In this document: piece after piece, positions 9,895-18,912 of the stretch | How the letters are laid out: each line of letters begins with the position of its first letter | Position numbering within the stretch: position 1 is the stretch's first letter | From: an uncultured Flavobacteriales bacterium | Lineage (GTDB): Bacteria > Bacteroidota > Bacteroidia > Flavobacteriales_D > Crocinitomicaceae | Assembly (NCBI GenBank): GCA_943789205.1 | Contig: CALSTG010000002.1 | Location: 186,001 to 250,000, forward strand | DNA: 64,000 bases | Direction of reading: 5' to 3' | Program-made: the position numbers and the translations under genes | The notes under the pieces: generated by a model | What the model saw: only the letters and a program-made list of their open reading frames with translations | Told to the model about the DNA's origin: nothing | The model's database searches: none

Positions 9895-9902
9895 CAAAGA
9901 TA
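9895..9902 (-). promoter_or_regulatory. Candidate ychF promoter (-7 box)
   Basis: TATCTTTG on the minus strand matches TAnnTTTG exactly, 17 bases upstream of the ychF start. The rest of the 154-base divergent gap to the peptidase gene holds only a weaker plus-strand box TATCTTTA at 10000-10007, which would serve the peptidase gene. Confidence 0.5.
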
Positions 9903-10031
9903 AGAAAGAATGCTAAGATTGCATTGATTTAGATTGACTTGTAAAGGTTTTTTTATTGCTTTGAAACCATCGAATGTTCTTTAAAAATAGAATTATAGCT
10001 ATCTTTAAATCTTAATAATTAAGAAATTATA

Positions 10032-11417
10032 ATGAAACGCATTCCCTTAATCTTTGTCACCTTTTTTTGTTTAGCATTACATGGTCAAAAAGAAACTTTA
10101 CCGATTTCTAATGAAGCATCGATGATTCGATCAATATATACAAAAGCACTTACAGATGGTAACGCCTATGAAGATCTTAGATTTTTATGTAAAGGAATCG
10201 GTGCAAGGATAACGGGATCTACTGAAGCACAAATGGCTATCGAATGGAGCAATGATAAAATGCAATCATACGGATTAGAGACTAGATTACATGAAATTCA
10301 AGTGCCACATTGGGAAAGAGGTACAAAAGAAGTTTTCTATTTCAAATCTAGTAATGGTACACATATTAAACTCAGAGGACTAGCCCTAGGAGGATCTGTA
10401 GGAACGAATGGTATGCTTAGAGGAAATCTTATTGAATTTGAAAGCCTTGAGGCCTTAAAATCAGCAAAACCATCATTGATTAAAGGTAAAATAGTATTCA
10501 TAAATCAAGCTATGGATGCGAAACAAATCCAAACATTCAAAGCTTATGGTGGTTGCTACCCTTTAAGAGGAAACAGTGCCTCCATCGCTGCAGAAAAAGG
10601 TGCTGTTGGTACAATAATTAGATCATTAGGTCTCGCATCTGACCCGCACCCGCACACGGGTTCCATGTACTACGCAGAGAATATTGATAAAATTCCCGCT
10701 GCCGCAATCTGCACTGCTGATGCCGATCAGCTCCATAATTTTATTTCAAACAACCCAAAACAAGATATTGAGCTTGTAATGGAGATGGATTGCAGATCAT
10801 TTCCCGACGCCACATCTTACAATGTACTTGGAGAAATCAGGGGCAGTGATTATCCCTCCCAGATTATAACCGTAGGTGGTCACCTCGACTCATGGGATAC
10901 TGGTGAAGGCGCCCATGATGACGGCGCTGGAGTCATTCACTGTTTAGAGGCATTTAGAATTCTTAAAACTTTAGGTTACAAGCCTAAACACACACTGAGA
11001 CTTGTGTTTTTTATGAATGAAGAAAATGGGAATAAAGGCGGTAAAACATATGCCAAATGGGTAAAAGAAAATGAAGAATTTCATTTTGCGGCTATCGAAA
11101 GTGATAGAGGAGGTTTTGCTCCAAGAGGCTTTACCTGTGATGGCTCAGAAGAACAAGTTGAATGGCTTGCTAGCTTAGCCCCTTTTTTCAAAGATTATGA
11201 CCTTCATATTTTTGAAAAAGGTTATGGAGGTGTTGATATTGGTCCGTTAAAAGAATCCTACCCGAACATACCGCTTTTCGGTTTTGTTCCAGATTCTCAG
11301 CGGTATTTTGACATGCATCATTCTCCTAACGATGTTTTTGAAAATGTAAACAAACGAGAACTTGAATTGGGTGCTGCAGCGATAGCATCATTTATTTACT
11401 TATTGGATCAAAAGTAA
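10032..11417 (+). CDS. Secreted M28-family metallopeptidase
   Basis: Zinc aminopeptidase/carboxypeptidase of the M28 family, similar in layout to carboxypeptidase Q. A signal peptide covers about residues 1-18 (cut near LALHGQ). A PA-like inserted region precedes the catalytic domain. Zinc ligands are recognisable: HLDSWD (H284 and nearby D), GAHDDGAG, the catalytic FMNEENG glutamates, an ESDRGG aspartate and a late HHSPND histidine. All ligands are present, so it should be active and exported to the periplasm or beyond. There is no T9SS tail. It is a single gene, convergent with the polymerase pair that follows. Confidence 0.9.
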   Translation: MKRIPLIFVTFFCLALHGQKETLPISNEASMIRSIYTKALTDGNAYEDLRFLCKGIGARITGSTEAQMAIEWSNDKMQSYGLETRLHEIQVPHWERGTKEVFYFKSSNGTHIKLRGLALGGSVGTNGMLRGNLIEFESLEALKSAKPSLIKGKIVFINQAMDAKQIQTFKAYGGCYPLRGNSASIAAEKGAVGTIIRSLGLASDPHPHTGSMYYAENIDKIPAAAICTADADQLHNFISNNPKQDIELVMEMDCRSFPDATSYNVLGEIRGSDYPSQIITVGGHLDSWDTGEGAHDDGAGVIHCLEAFRILKTLGYKPKHTLRLVFFMNEENGNKGGKTYAKWVKENEEFHFAAIESDRGGFAPRGFTCDGSEEQVEWLASLAPFFKDYDLHIFEKGYGGVDIGPLKESYPNIPLFGFVPDSQRYFDMHHSPNDVFENVNKRELELGAAAIASFIYLLDQK

Positions 11418-11419
11418 CA

Positions 11420-14365
11420 TCAGATAATACCTTCTGAAAAACGAGGATCTTCAATAAAGGCTTGTTTTTTCATCAAACGAACTTCAATACAGCAAAAACC
11501 AAACTCCTCAACCAGTTTACCTTCCAGAAAATAAATACCGGAACCTGAAAAAGGATAACGGGCTAAAGAAGCATGAAAATGTACGGTATCTATAACCTCC
11601 CCTTCTTGATCTAAAAACATAGCAAATGAAATGACCTGCCCCTTAGACGATTTGGATTTCTTTAATGCAACTAAGTACCCATAGGTTTGAATTGTTTTCC
11701 CTGTAAAAGAAGGGAATTCAGAAGCGCTAGAATACGTTGCTACAGGCTCTCTAAGCAAGGAGAAGGGATTACATAACGAAAAACCCATAAGCTCTAGATA
11801 CTCAAAATCTAGCTCCAAAAAATGCTCTATTAATGCGGGAAACTGACCTGGCTGTTTTGACACAACATCCAAGGGTAAAAATACTTGTGCTTTTTTAGGT
11901 TTTTTATCGTGGAAAAAGTAAGCTTTCCATAAAAGCTCCTTTCGAGCGATCCCAAAACAACGCAACGCATCAATACGAATCAGCAATACAAGCTGCTCAA
12001 ATGGTATATAAATACGCTCAAGTAGCGACTCAAAGCTTTCAAAACAACCATAATCATCCCTACTTTTAACAATACTCGAAATCGTATGATGCTCGATACC
12101 TCTGACCAAATTAAACCCCAAAATTAAAACGGTGCCCTCTAATAGAGATTGATACAATCCTTTTTGAATACAAGGACCTTCAACCATAGCCCCATGTTTT
12201 CGCGCTTCATAGACATAGAACTCTGTCCTGTAAAAACCACCAAAGTTATTAATACATGCAGTCATATACTCTAATGGGTAATAAGCCTTTAGATACAAGC
12301 TTTGATAACTCTCTACAGCATAAGATGCAGAATGCCCCTTTGCAAAAGCGTAACCTGCAAAACTTTCAACTTGATTCCAAATCGATTTTACGAGTGCAAA
12401 ATCATACCCTTTAGTACCGCAGTTTTGAAAAAACTTTTCTTTGATGACTAAAAACTCTTTTCGAGATCTAAATTTTCCAGACATACCACGCCTCAAAACA
12501 TCCGCCTCTCCAAGTGTAAGACCAGCAAAGTAATGCGCCACCTTGATAACGTCCTCTTGATAAACCATTACACCGTAAGTTTCAGGCATGATCTTAAGTA
12601 GCAACGGGTGTGCTTTTTTACGCTCCTCAGGAAAGCGATGTCGCAAGATATAGGTACGCATCATACCTGATTGAGAAACACCTGGACGGATGACAGAACT
12701 TGCTGCAACGAGCTCTAAATAATTTTTAACACTCAGTTTAGTCATCAGCATTCGCATAGCTGGAGATTCAACATAAAAACAACCTAACGCATCGGCTCTA
12801 GTTAAGAGCGCATTTATTCTTGGGTCATTCTTAAAAAACGCTAAATCATTGATATTTCTGGGAGGGTTATTAGGCTGATTCTTTATAGCGAGCGCTACAC
12901 CCTCTTGAATTTTTGCAAGCCCACGCTGACTCAACACATCAAACTTATAAAGCCCAACATCTTCTGCCTCTAACATAGAAAACTGTGTCGTTGGAAAACC
13001 CTTTGGGGGTAGAAAAGTAGCAGAAAACCAAGTTGTCGGCTTTTCACTAATAACGATACCTCCTGAATGAACACTCAAATAAGAAGGTAAACCTTGTATG
13101 TAAGTGCTATATTTCAACACCAACTCAGATAAAGCGTCTTTTGGTTTTGAAGCCTTTTTAGCGAGCTCCTCTATTTCAGAGCTTGGTAAACCAAAAACCT
13201 TCCCAAGCTCACGAATCGTTGCACGATACTGAAAAGTGTTATAGGTACAAAGTAAGGCGGAGGTAGGATATTTATCGAAGATATAGCGAATCACATCATC
13301 TCTGTCGCGCCAAGAAAAGTCAATATCAAAATCTGGAGGACTCTTTCGTTCTAAATTAATAAAACGCTCAAAGTATAAATCAAGATCTAGAGGATCCACA
13401 TTAGTAATCTTAAGTAGATATGCCACAATACTATTGGCACCACTACCTCTACCGACATAAAAATAATTTTTAGCTCTCGCATAAGATGTAAAGTCCCAAG
13501 TCATCAAGAAATAAGAAAGGTACTTTTTCTTTGTAATGATTTCAATTTCCTTTTCAATGCGCTCAACAATCTCATCCGTAAGTGTTTCGTAACGCTCAGG
13601 GAGCCCATCTAGGCAAAGATTTCGAAGTAAAGCTTCATCCTCTGATTCACTACCTGTAAAAGTAGATGGGTTTTGAGGCAATGCTTTTTCACTAAAATCG
13701 AATGAAAGCACACAACTTTCTAAAAGAGAAAGGGTTCGCTTTAAAGCACTACTGTAAGATGCAAAAGTATTTTTTAAGGTTTTAAAATCCATCAAAAAAT
13801 TAGCCCTAGCACATTGCATTGGCGACAGCTTAGAAAGTAAAGTATTGTAATGAATCGAACGTAACAAACGATGTGTATTATAATCACGTTTATTACGAAA
13901 CACCATCGTGGGTAATACAATAACCTTTCGAGCATTTAATATATTAAACTTTTTATTTAAAATATTTATGTTATCTACTTGAATATCAATATACTCGTTA
14001 CTATTAAGTTCGTCAGAAGGGCCAGGATAAGGATAAGAAACATAACAGTTACTTAGGTGTGGGATCCGATCAGGAAAATCAACTTTATCATGTAAGTGTT
14101 TTGATAGAAAAGTATTCAATTCATGAAACCCTCTGTTATTTCTTGCAATAACCGTTGCTTTAATCTCGGTATCATTACGGAGCTCGACACCAATAATCGG
14201 CTTCAACCCTTTCGATTTTGCAGAACGCACGAGCGACAAAGCAGCTCCTGTTGAGTTAATATCCGAAAGTAAAATATGAGGATAACCTGCACCAAGAGCC
14301 CAATCAACGAGCTCGTCAGGTTGCAATACGCCATATTTCAAGCTATAGCAAGATTGTACTTTCAT
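11420..14365 (-). CDS. dnaE2: DnaE2-like error-prone DNA polymerase III alpha subunit
   Basis: C-family DNA polymerase of 981 residues, clearly shorter than a replicative alpha subunit. The order is an N-terminal PHP domain, a palm with the catalytic PDFDIDF motif near residue 345 after GRGSGANSIVAY, fingers, a helix-hairpin-helix region and a C-terminal OB fold. The PHP domain is degenerate: the usual metal-binding TDHN turn reads SDIN and the first histidine motif is missing, which fits an enzyme without proofreading. It follows dinB by 15 bases on the same strand. DinB/DnaE2-like pairs are a recurring mutagenesis cassette in Bacteroidota. The symbol is by analogy. Confidence 0.85.
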   Translation of the reverse strand: MKVQSCYSLKYGVLQPDELVDWALGAGYPHILLSDINSTGAALSLVRSAKSKGLKPIIGVELRNDTEIKATVIARNNRGFHELNTFLSKHLHDKVDFPDRIPHLSNCYVSYPYPGPSDELNSNEYIDIQVDNINILNKKFNILNARKVIVLPTMVFRNKRDYNTHRLLRSIHYNTLLSKLSPMQCARANFLMDFKTLKNTFASYSSALKRTLSLLESCVLSFDFSEKALPQNPSTFTGSESEDEALLRNLCLDGLPERYETLTDEIVERIEKEIEIITKKKYLSYFLMTWDFTSYARAKNYFYVGRGSGANSIVAYLLKITNVDPLDLDLYFERFINLERKSPPDFDIDFSWRDRDDVIRYIFDKYPTSALLCTYNTFQYRATIRELGKVFGLPSSEIEELAKKASKPKDALSELVLKYSTYIQGLPSYLSVHSGGIVISEKPTTWFSATFLPPKGFPTTQFSMLEAEDVGLYKFDVLSQRGLAKIQEGVALAIKNQPNNPPRNINDLAFFKNDPRINALLTRADALGCFYVESPAMRMLMTKLSVKNYLELVAASSVIRPGVSQSGMMRTYILRHRFPEERKKAHPLLLKIMPETYGVMVYQEDVIKVAHYFAGLTLGEADVLRRGMSGKFRSRKEFLVIKEKFFQNCGTKGYDFALVKSIWNQVESFAGYAFAKGHSASYAVESYQSLYLKAYYPLEYMTACINNFGGFYRTEFYVYEARKHGAMVEGPCIQKGLYQSLLEGTVLILGFNLVRGIEHHTISSIVKSRDDYGCFESFESLLERIYIPFEQLVLLIRIDALRCFGIARKELLWKAYFFHDKKPKKAQVFLPLDVVSKQPGQFPALIEHFLELDFEYLELMGFSLCNPFSLLREPVATYSSASEFPSFTGKTIQTYGYLVALKKSKSSKGQVISFAMFLDQEGEVIDTVHFHASLARYPFSGSGIYFLEGKLVEEFGFCCIEVRLMKKQAFIEDPRFSEGII

Positions 14366-14380
14366 CTCCGACTGAAAAGT

Positions 14381-15598
14381 TTAAGACCTACGGTTGGCTA
14401 ATAAAGCTGGCGGTTCTCCATTGAAAGGGTTCCATCCACCTATCGTCTTTGCCTCCATTCCTATCGCCTTAATCACGGAACGGTCTCCATACTTTAAACG
14501 AATACGGTCCAATGCATTATATAAGGATGGATAGTCGACGGTATCTCCAAACAAACCTAGCTGATAATTACCGGAGACCAATGCACTGTAACGAACCCCG
14601 ATTAACCGAACCAATAAACGTCGGTTAAATGCACGTTCAAAGAGCTCTAGTACCATCGGTATCAGCTCGTGGTCTGCTGCCGTGTAAGGAATTTTCTTTT
14701 GAAGAGTTTGAGTTTGAAAATCAGAATAACGTACCTTTACAGTAACGCAACCACTAAGCTTGTCCCCTCTACGAAGCTGGTATGCTAAGTTTTCAGCCAT
14801 TGCTGAAAGAATACCTTTAAGCTTTACGACATCAATAGTATCACGATTAAATGTACGCTCCGTTGAAATAGATTTTCGTTCATTATGCTGAATCACAGGT
14901 GTTAAATCGATACCATTTGCTTTTTTCCAAATTGCAATACCATTCTTACCCATAATTCGCTCCATCATATCTAAAGGCATTTCTTGAAGAGGCTGAATCG
15001 TCTTAATACCTAAACTACACAATGATTGATACGTCTTGAGCCCGACCATAGGTATCTTACGTACAGAAAGTGGACTTAAAAAGTGTTTTTCATTACCATA
15101 AGAAATCTGTATTTGATTGTCTGGCTTTGCTTCTCCTGTTGCAATTTTAGATACCGTTTTGTTTTCAGACAAACCAAAAGAAATGGGCAGGCCGGTTTCT
15201 CGAAGAATGCGCTGCCTGAGCTCTGAACTGTACTTGAGCACACCATGAAAGCGATCCATTCCCGTAAAATCAATATAAAATTCATCAATAGAAGACTTCT
15301 CATAAAGTGGAGATTCTTCGTTAATAATATCTGTGACCAGCCTAGAATACTTCGTGTACGTTGAGGAGTTCCCTTTAATCACAATAGCTTCTGGACAGCG
15401 TTGTTTTGCCATTCGCATAGGCATTGCAGAATGGATACCGAACTTCCGGGCTTCATAGCTACAGGAGGCGACTACACCTCGATCACTGGTTCCACCAATG
15501 AGAATTGGCTTATTGTTCAGGCGGCTATCTAAAAGACGCTCACAGGAAACAAAAAAGGTATCAAGGTCCATATGGACAATAGATCGTAATAAGGGCAT
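14381..15598 (-). CDS. dinB: DNA polymerase IV (Y-family)
   Basis: Translesion polymerase of 405 residues. The catalytic carboxylates are visible in HMDLDTFF (D11, D13) and SSIDEFY (D105, E106). The palm, finger, thumb and little-finger layout is complete. A QLGLF peptide near residue 347 looks like a sliding-clamp binding motif. It is the first gene of the dinB-dnaE2 pair. Upstream are a perfect TATATTTG box and an 8-bp inverted repeat of operator type that recurs near the S24 repressor gene 28 kb away. Damage-induced expression is inferred from that. Confidence 0.93.
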   Translation of the reverse strand: MPLLRSIVHMDLDTFFVSCERLLDSRLNNKPILIGGTSDRGVVASCSYEARKFGIHSAMPMRMAKQRCPEAIVIKGNSSTYTKYSRLVTDIINEESPLYEKSSIDEFYIDFTGMDRFHGVLKYSSELRQRILRETGLPISFGLSENKTVSKIATGEAKPDNQIQISYGNEKHFLSPLSVRKIPMVGLKTYQSLCSLGIKTIQPLQEMPLDMMERIMGKNGIAIWKKANGIDLTPVIQHNERKSISTERTFNRDTIDVVKLKGILSAMAENLAYQLRRGDKLSGCVTVKVRYSDFQTQTLQKKIPYTAADHELIPMVLELFERAFNRRLLVRLIGVRYSALVSGNYQLGLFGDTVDYPSLYNALDRIRLKYGDRSVIKAIGMEAKTIGGWNPFNGEPPALLANRRS

Positions 15599-15649
15599 TT
15601 ATAACAGGTTTAATGAATATTCAATAAAACACTGCAAATCGTTGAAGTA

Positions 15650-15657
15650 CAAATATA
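15650..15657 (-). promoter_or_regulatory. Candidate dinB promoter (-7 box)
   Basis: TATATTTG on the minus strand, an exact TAnnTTTG match, about 50 bases upstream of the dinB start. The inverted repeat at 15660-15680 sits directly upstream, in the space between the -7 and -33 positions. Confidence 0.5.
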
Positions 15658-15659
15658 AT

Positions 15660-15680
15660 AATGATTATTTATTAATCATT
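15660..15680. promoter_or_regulatory. Inverted repeat, candidate repressor operator for dinB-dnaE2
   Basis: AATGATTA (15660-15667), 5-nt spacer, TAATCATT (15673-15680): perfect 8-bp arms. It abuts the candidate dinB -7 box, where a bound protein would block RNA polymerase. A site with the same left arm, the same spacer length and five of the right-arm bases occurs at 44036-44056 upstream of the S24 repressor gene. An operator role is inferred. Confidence 0.45.
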
Positions 15681-15790
15681 TTTTTTGATTAAAAAATAAA
15701 CAGGTTGTAATAGATTAAATTTAAAACCTAAAGACTCAATATTTAAAATTATCTTTAACATTCACATTAAATAATTAAAAACTAAAAAAA

Positions 15791-16354
15791 ATGGGTCCTT
15801 TAGGCATTCTCCTCGTTATCGTAGCTATCGTTGTATTGATGATCATCAGTATCTACAACACTCTTGTTAAATTGAAAAACAACCGTGAAAATGCTTTTGC
15901 TGATATTGATGTTCAGCTCAAGCAACGTCACGATCTTGTACCGCAACTGATTGGCGCTGTAAAGGGATATATGGAACATGAAGCTGGTACTCTTAAAGCT
16001 ATTACTGAGGCCAGAAATAAAGCCGTTGGTGCATCAAGTATCAATGATAAAATTGCTGCTGAACAGCAATTAAGCTCAGCACTTAGCGGATTTAGCATAC
16101 AGGTAGAAGCCTATCCTGATCTTAAGGCAAGCAGTAACTTCATGCAGCTTCAAGAAGAGCTTTCTGATATTGAAAATAAATTAGCAGCAGTAAGAAGGTT
16201 CTTCAATTCAGCTACTAAAGAACTGAACATTGCTGTTCAAAAATTCCCAAATGTATTGTTTGCAAGTATGTTTGGATTTAAAAGTGAAGAGATGTTTGAT
16301 GTTGGAGAGCAAGCCAGAGTAGACTTAAACAAAGCACCAGAAGTAAAATTCTAA
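15791..16354 (+). CDS. lemA: LemA family protein
   Basis: 187-residue LemA-type membrane protein: one N-terminal transmembrane helix (about residues 6-24) followed by a helical bundle with the family pattern NTLVKLKNNRENAFADIDVQ and a conserved RRFFNSATKELN segment. It is directly followed, 4 bases on, by an HtpX-like M48 protease gene, the usual partner of lemA. The molecular function of LemA is not firmly known; the pairing suggests envelope protein quality control. A near-consensus TATCTTTA box lies at 15750-15757. Confidence 0.92.
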   Translation: MGPLGILLVIVAIVVLMIISIYNTLVKLKNNRENAFADIDVQLKQRHDLVPQLIGAVKGYMEHEAGTLKAITEARNKAVGASSINDKIAAEQQLSSALSGFSIQVEAYPDLKASSNFMQLQEELSDIENKLAAVRRFFNSATKELNIAVQKFPNVLFASMFGFKSEEMFDVGEQARVDLNKAPEVKF

Positions 16355-16358
16355 GAAA

Positions 16359-17294
16359 ATGGAATACGTTGGTCTTCAACAACAAATCACTAGAAATAAT
16401 AGAAAATCAGTACTCTTACTCATTGGTTTCCCCTCATTACTTCTCGGTGGCCTGTACATTGTCTTATTCTTTGGAGCCATAGGAGATACCAATGAGGCAT
16501 TTCTTTCAGTAGCTCCATTGGTCCTACTTTTTACAGGGCTTTGGTTCTTAATTGCATATTTAGGCCACTCCAGAATGATTAACTATGCTACTGGAGCAAA
16601 AAGTCTTGAACGTAAAGAAAATATGCGCGTATATAATCTTGCGGAAAATCTATGTATGAGTGTAGGTATGAAGCTTCCAAAGCTACGAATCATTGAATCA
16701 TCTGCACTAAATGCTTTTGCTAGCGGTTTGAACGAAAAAAACTATACAGTAACCTTGACAAGAGGAATTATAGACAAACTAGACGACGACGAACTAGAAG
16801 GTGTAATCGCACATGAATTAATGCATATAAGAAATAACGATGTCAAGCTCTTAATTATAAGTATCGTTTTCGTTGGTATTTTCTCATTTATTTTTCAAGT
16901 TATTTTTAGAAGCATCTTGTATGGGGGCACTAGAAGGAGTTCTAGAAAAAAAGATGGTAAAGGAGGGCTTATTATTATGTTGGTAATCCTTTTAGTGTCG
17001 GCTCTAGTTTATCTCATATCAATCTTATTTAAATTCTCCTTAAGTAGAAAACGAGAATATCTAGCGGATGCAGGCGCGGCAGAAATGACTAAAAATCCTC
17101 TTGGACTTGCAAATGCCCTCAGAAAGATATCGGGAAATTCAAAAATAGAAAATGTAAAAAATAACGATGTCAAACAAATGTTCATTGACAATGGTCCAGG
17201 GAAAAGATCGCCAAGCTTTTTTAGCGGTCTAAGAAGTATATTTTCCACACACCCACCGATCGAAAAGAGAATCACCTTACTCGAACAGTTTTAA
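16359..17294 (+). CDS. HtpX-like M48 membrane metalloprotease
   Basis: Integral membrane zinc protease of 311 residues. Two N-terminal transmembrane segments (about 20-41 and 49-67) are followed by the catalytic domain with HELMH at 152-156 and the downstream glutamate ligand in SRKREYLADAGA. Two more hydrophobic segments lie between them. HtpX-type proteases degrade misfolded inner-membrane proteins. Pairing with lemA supports the call, and an operon is likely with the nuclease gene 7 bases downstream. Confidence 0.92.
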   Translation: MEYVGLQQQITRNNRKSVLLLIGFPSLLLGGLYIVLFFGAIGDTNEAFLSVAPLVLLFTGLWFLIAYLGHSRMINYATGAKSLERKENMRVYNLAENLCMSVGMKLPKLRIIESSALNAFASGLNEKNYTVTLTRGIIDKLDDDELEGVIAHELMHIRNNDVKLLIISIVFVGIFSFIFQVIFRSILYGGTRRSSRKKDGKGGLIIMLVILLVSALVYLISILFKFSLSRKREYLADAGAAEMTKNPLGLANALRKISGNSKIENVKNNDVKQMFIDNGPGKRSPSFFSGLRSIFSTHPPIEKRITLLEQF

Positions 17295-17301
17295 TTAAAA
17301 A

Positions 17302-18258
17302 ATGAATAAAGCTTTAATCCCCTTATTTATCAGTCTATTTTTAATAAGCTGTAATGCCCAAAAAATTGAGCGTATTGCATTTTATAACGTAGAGAACTTA
17401 TTTGATACTATCAATGGTCCAAATAACGATGAAGAGTTTTTACCCACAGGAAAAAAAGAATGGAACTCAAAACGCTACAACACTAAAATAAACCACATTA
17501 ACCAGATTATATGCGAACTCAAAACGCCAATGCTCATAGGATTGTGTGAAATCGAAAACAAGCAAGTTATCCAAGACATCATTAACAACAATAAAAAGCT
17601 CAAACATTATAAATCAATTCATTTTAACAGTCTTGATGCAAGAGGTATAGATGTTGGACTTATTTACCATACTAAAAAGCTTACACTTTTAGATAAAGGA
17701 ATCATTCGTTTTAACTTACCAGAACAAGACACACCTACATCTCGAGATATTTTATGGGCAAAGCTTTCCTATAAAAAAGAGGTGTTTTATGCGATGGTTA
17801 ATCATTGGCCAAGCAGGCGTGGTGGCACTGAAAAAAGTGCACCTAAAAGAATTAAAGCCGCATCTAAAGCAAAAGAATTTATTGATTCGCTGCTTTCAAT
17901 AAATATAAATACAAAAGTCATTTTATTGGGAGATTTAAATGATTACCCAAGCAATAGGTCTGTTACGAAGCTCAAGGAAATAATGACACCATGTATTACA
18001 AAAGAGTCAAATCAATACGGTGGAACTAACAGCTATAGAGGTGAGTGGAACATACTCGACCATATCATGATTTCAAAAGGCTTTCAAAATATGAAGCTTA
18101 GAATAAAGCCAGAATCAGGAAAAATCTATACACCGGATCATTTGATTACGGAATATAAAGGAAACAAAGTTCCATTCAGAACATATGGTGGTAGTAAATA
18201 CTTAAACGGCTATTCAGACCACCTACCTGTTTATATTGAATTATCTTTGAAGAAGTAA
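17302..18258 (+). CDS. Lipoprotein of the endonuclease/exonuclease/phosphatase family
   Basis: 318 residues with a lipoprotein signal peptide (lipobox LISC, Cys17) followed by an EEP-fold domain. Fold motifs are FYNVENLF at the start, a metal-binding glutamate in LCEIENK, NHWPSR, LGDLND and the terminal YSDHLPVY (catalytic Asp-His). All catalytic positions look intact. Substrate is unknown; such exported EEP proteins may cleave extracellular DNA or phosphoesters. It lies 7 bases after the HtpX-like gene, probably the last gene of the lemA transcript. Confidence 0.87.
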   Translation: MNKALIPLFISLFLISCNAQKIERIAFYNVENLFDTINGPNNDEEFLPTGKKEWNSKRYNTKINHINQIICELKTPMLIGLCEIENKQVIQDIINNNKKLKHYKSIHFNSLDARGIDVGLIYHTKKLTLLDKGIIRFNLPEQDTPTSRDILWAKLSYKKEVFYAMVNHWPSRRGGTEKSAPKRIKAASKAKEFIDSLLSININTKVILLGDLNDYPSNRSVTKLKEIMTPCITKESNQYGGTNSYRGEWNILDHIMISKGFQNMKLRIKPESGKIYTPDHLITEYKGNKVPFRTYGGSKYLNGYSDHLPVYIELSLKK

Positions 18259-18269
18259 TTTCAATCTTT

Positions 18270-18878
18270 CTAAATGTCGAGGTAAACTAAAATATTGATA
18301 TTCCTATACTCTTGAATTCTAGGGTCAAAAATCTCATCAATAACATATTCAAAATACACTTCACGGCCCTTCAATGTATTGAAAGCGTTTTCAATGTTCA
18401 TTTCTGAATCTACATAGGTCAACCAGTAATATTTTTGCTTCCTACCTTCTTCATCTTTAATCGTGAAACAAACAAAGGGTTCCTCTATTATTGAAAAAAC
18501 AACACCTTCACCGGCAATTGTTCTATATTCATCTGAACTTTCAGTATCATTTTTAACTTCATCTTCTCCAGCGAGCTCTATTAATTTTTCAGGGCAAATA
18601 CTGGCCATTTTGATTCCAACAAGGACTCCTAGCTCCTCTCCTTGAGAATCAATTCGTTTAAGATCTATTTGATGGTCCCGAAGTAACTCTTCGCCATATG
18701 GCTCACAGGCATTTATCATACACAGACCAAGGCGAATGTTTCGATCTGATATTTTTAAATCAGGCGATAAGCTATCAGCACAATTACATGATGCTATTGC
18801 GATTTCTTCTAAATAGTCAATCTGTGCAGAAGAATAAAATGTTATAGAAAGAACTATTGCGAAAAAATATCTTTTCAT
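18270..18878 (-). CDS. Exported protein of unknown function
   Basis: About 202 residues starting from the ATG at 18878, which directly precedes a signal peptide (KRYFFAIVLS then SSAQ). A longer frame to 18920 would put 14 extra residues before that signal and overlap ilvE, so the shorter start is chosen. The mature part has four cysteines near its N-terminus in a pattern resembling other small exported Bacteroidota proteins, then an acidic stretch and a beta-rich C-terminal half. I do not recognise the family. Confidence 0.7.
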   Translation of the reverse strand: MKRYFFAIVLSITFYSSAQIDYLEEIAIASCNCADSLSPDLKISDRNIRLGLCMINACEPYGEELLRDHQIDLKRIDSQGEELGVLVGIKMASICPEKLIELAGEDEVKNDTESSDEYRTIAGEGVVFSIIEEPFVCFTIKDEEGRKQKYYWLTYVDSEMNIENAFNTLKGREVYFEYVIDEIFDPRIQEYRNINILVYLDI

Positions 18879-18912
18879 ATTAAGTGAATATAGTAAAGAA
18901 AAAATAAAGAAG

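Noticed and set aside
11420..15598. dinB-dnaE2 pair as part of a mobile element
   Set aside because: No integrase, transposase, tRNA or flanking repeats are visible, and base composition looks like that of the neighbours.
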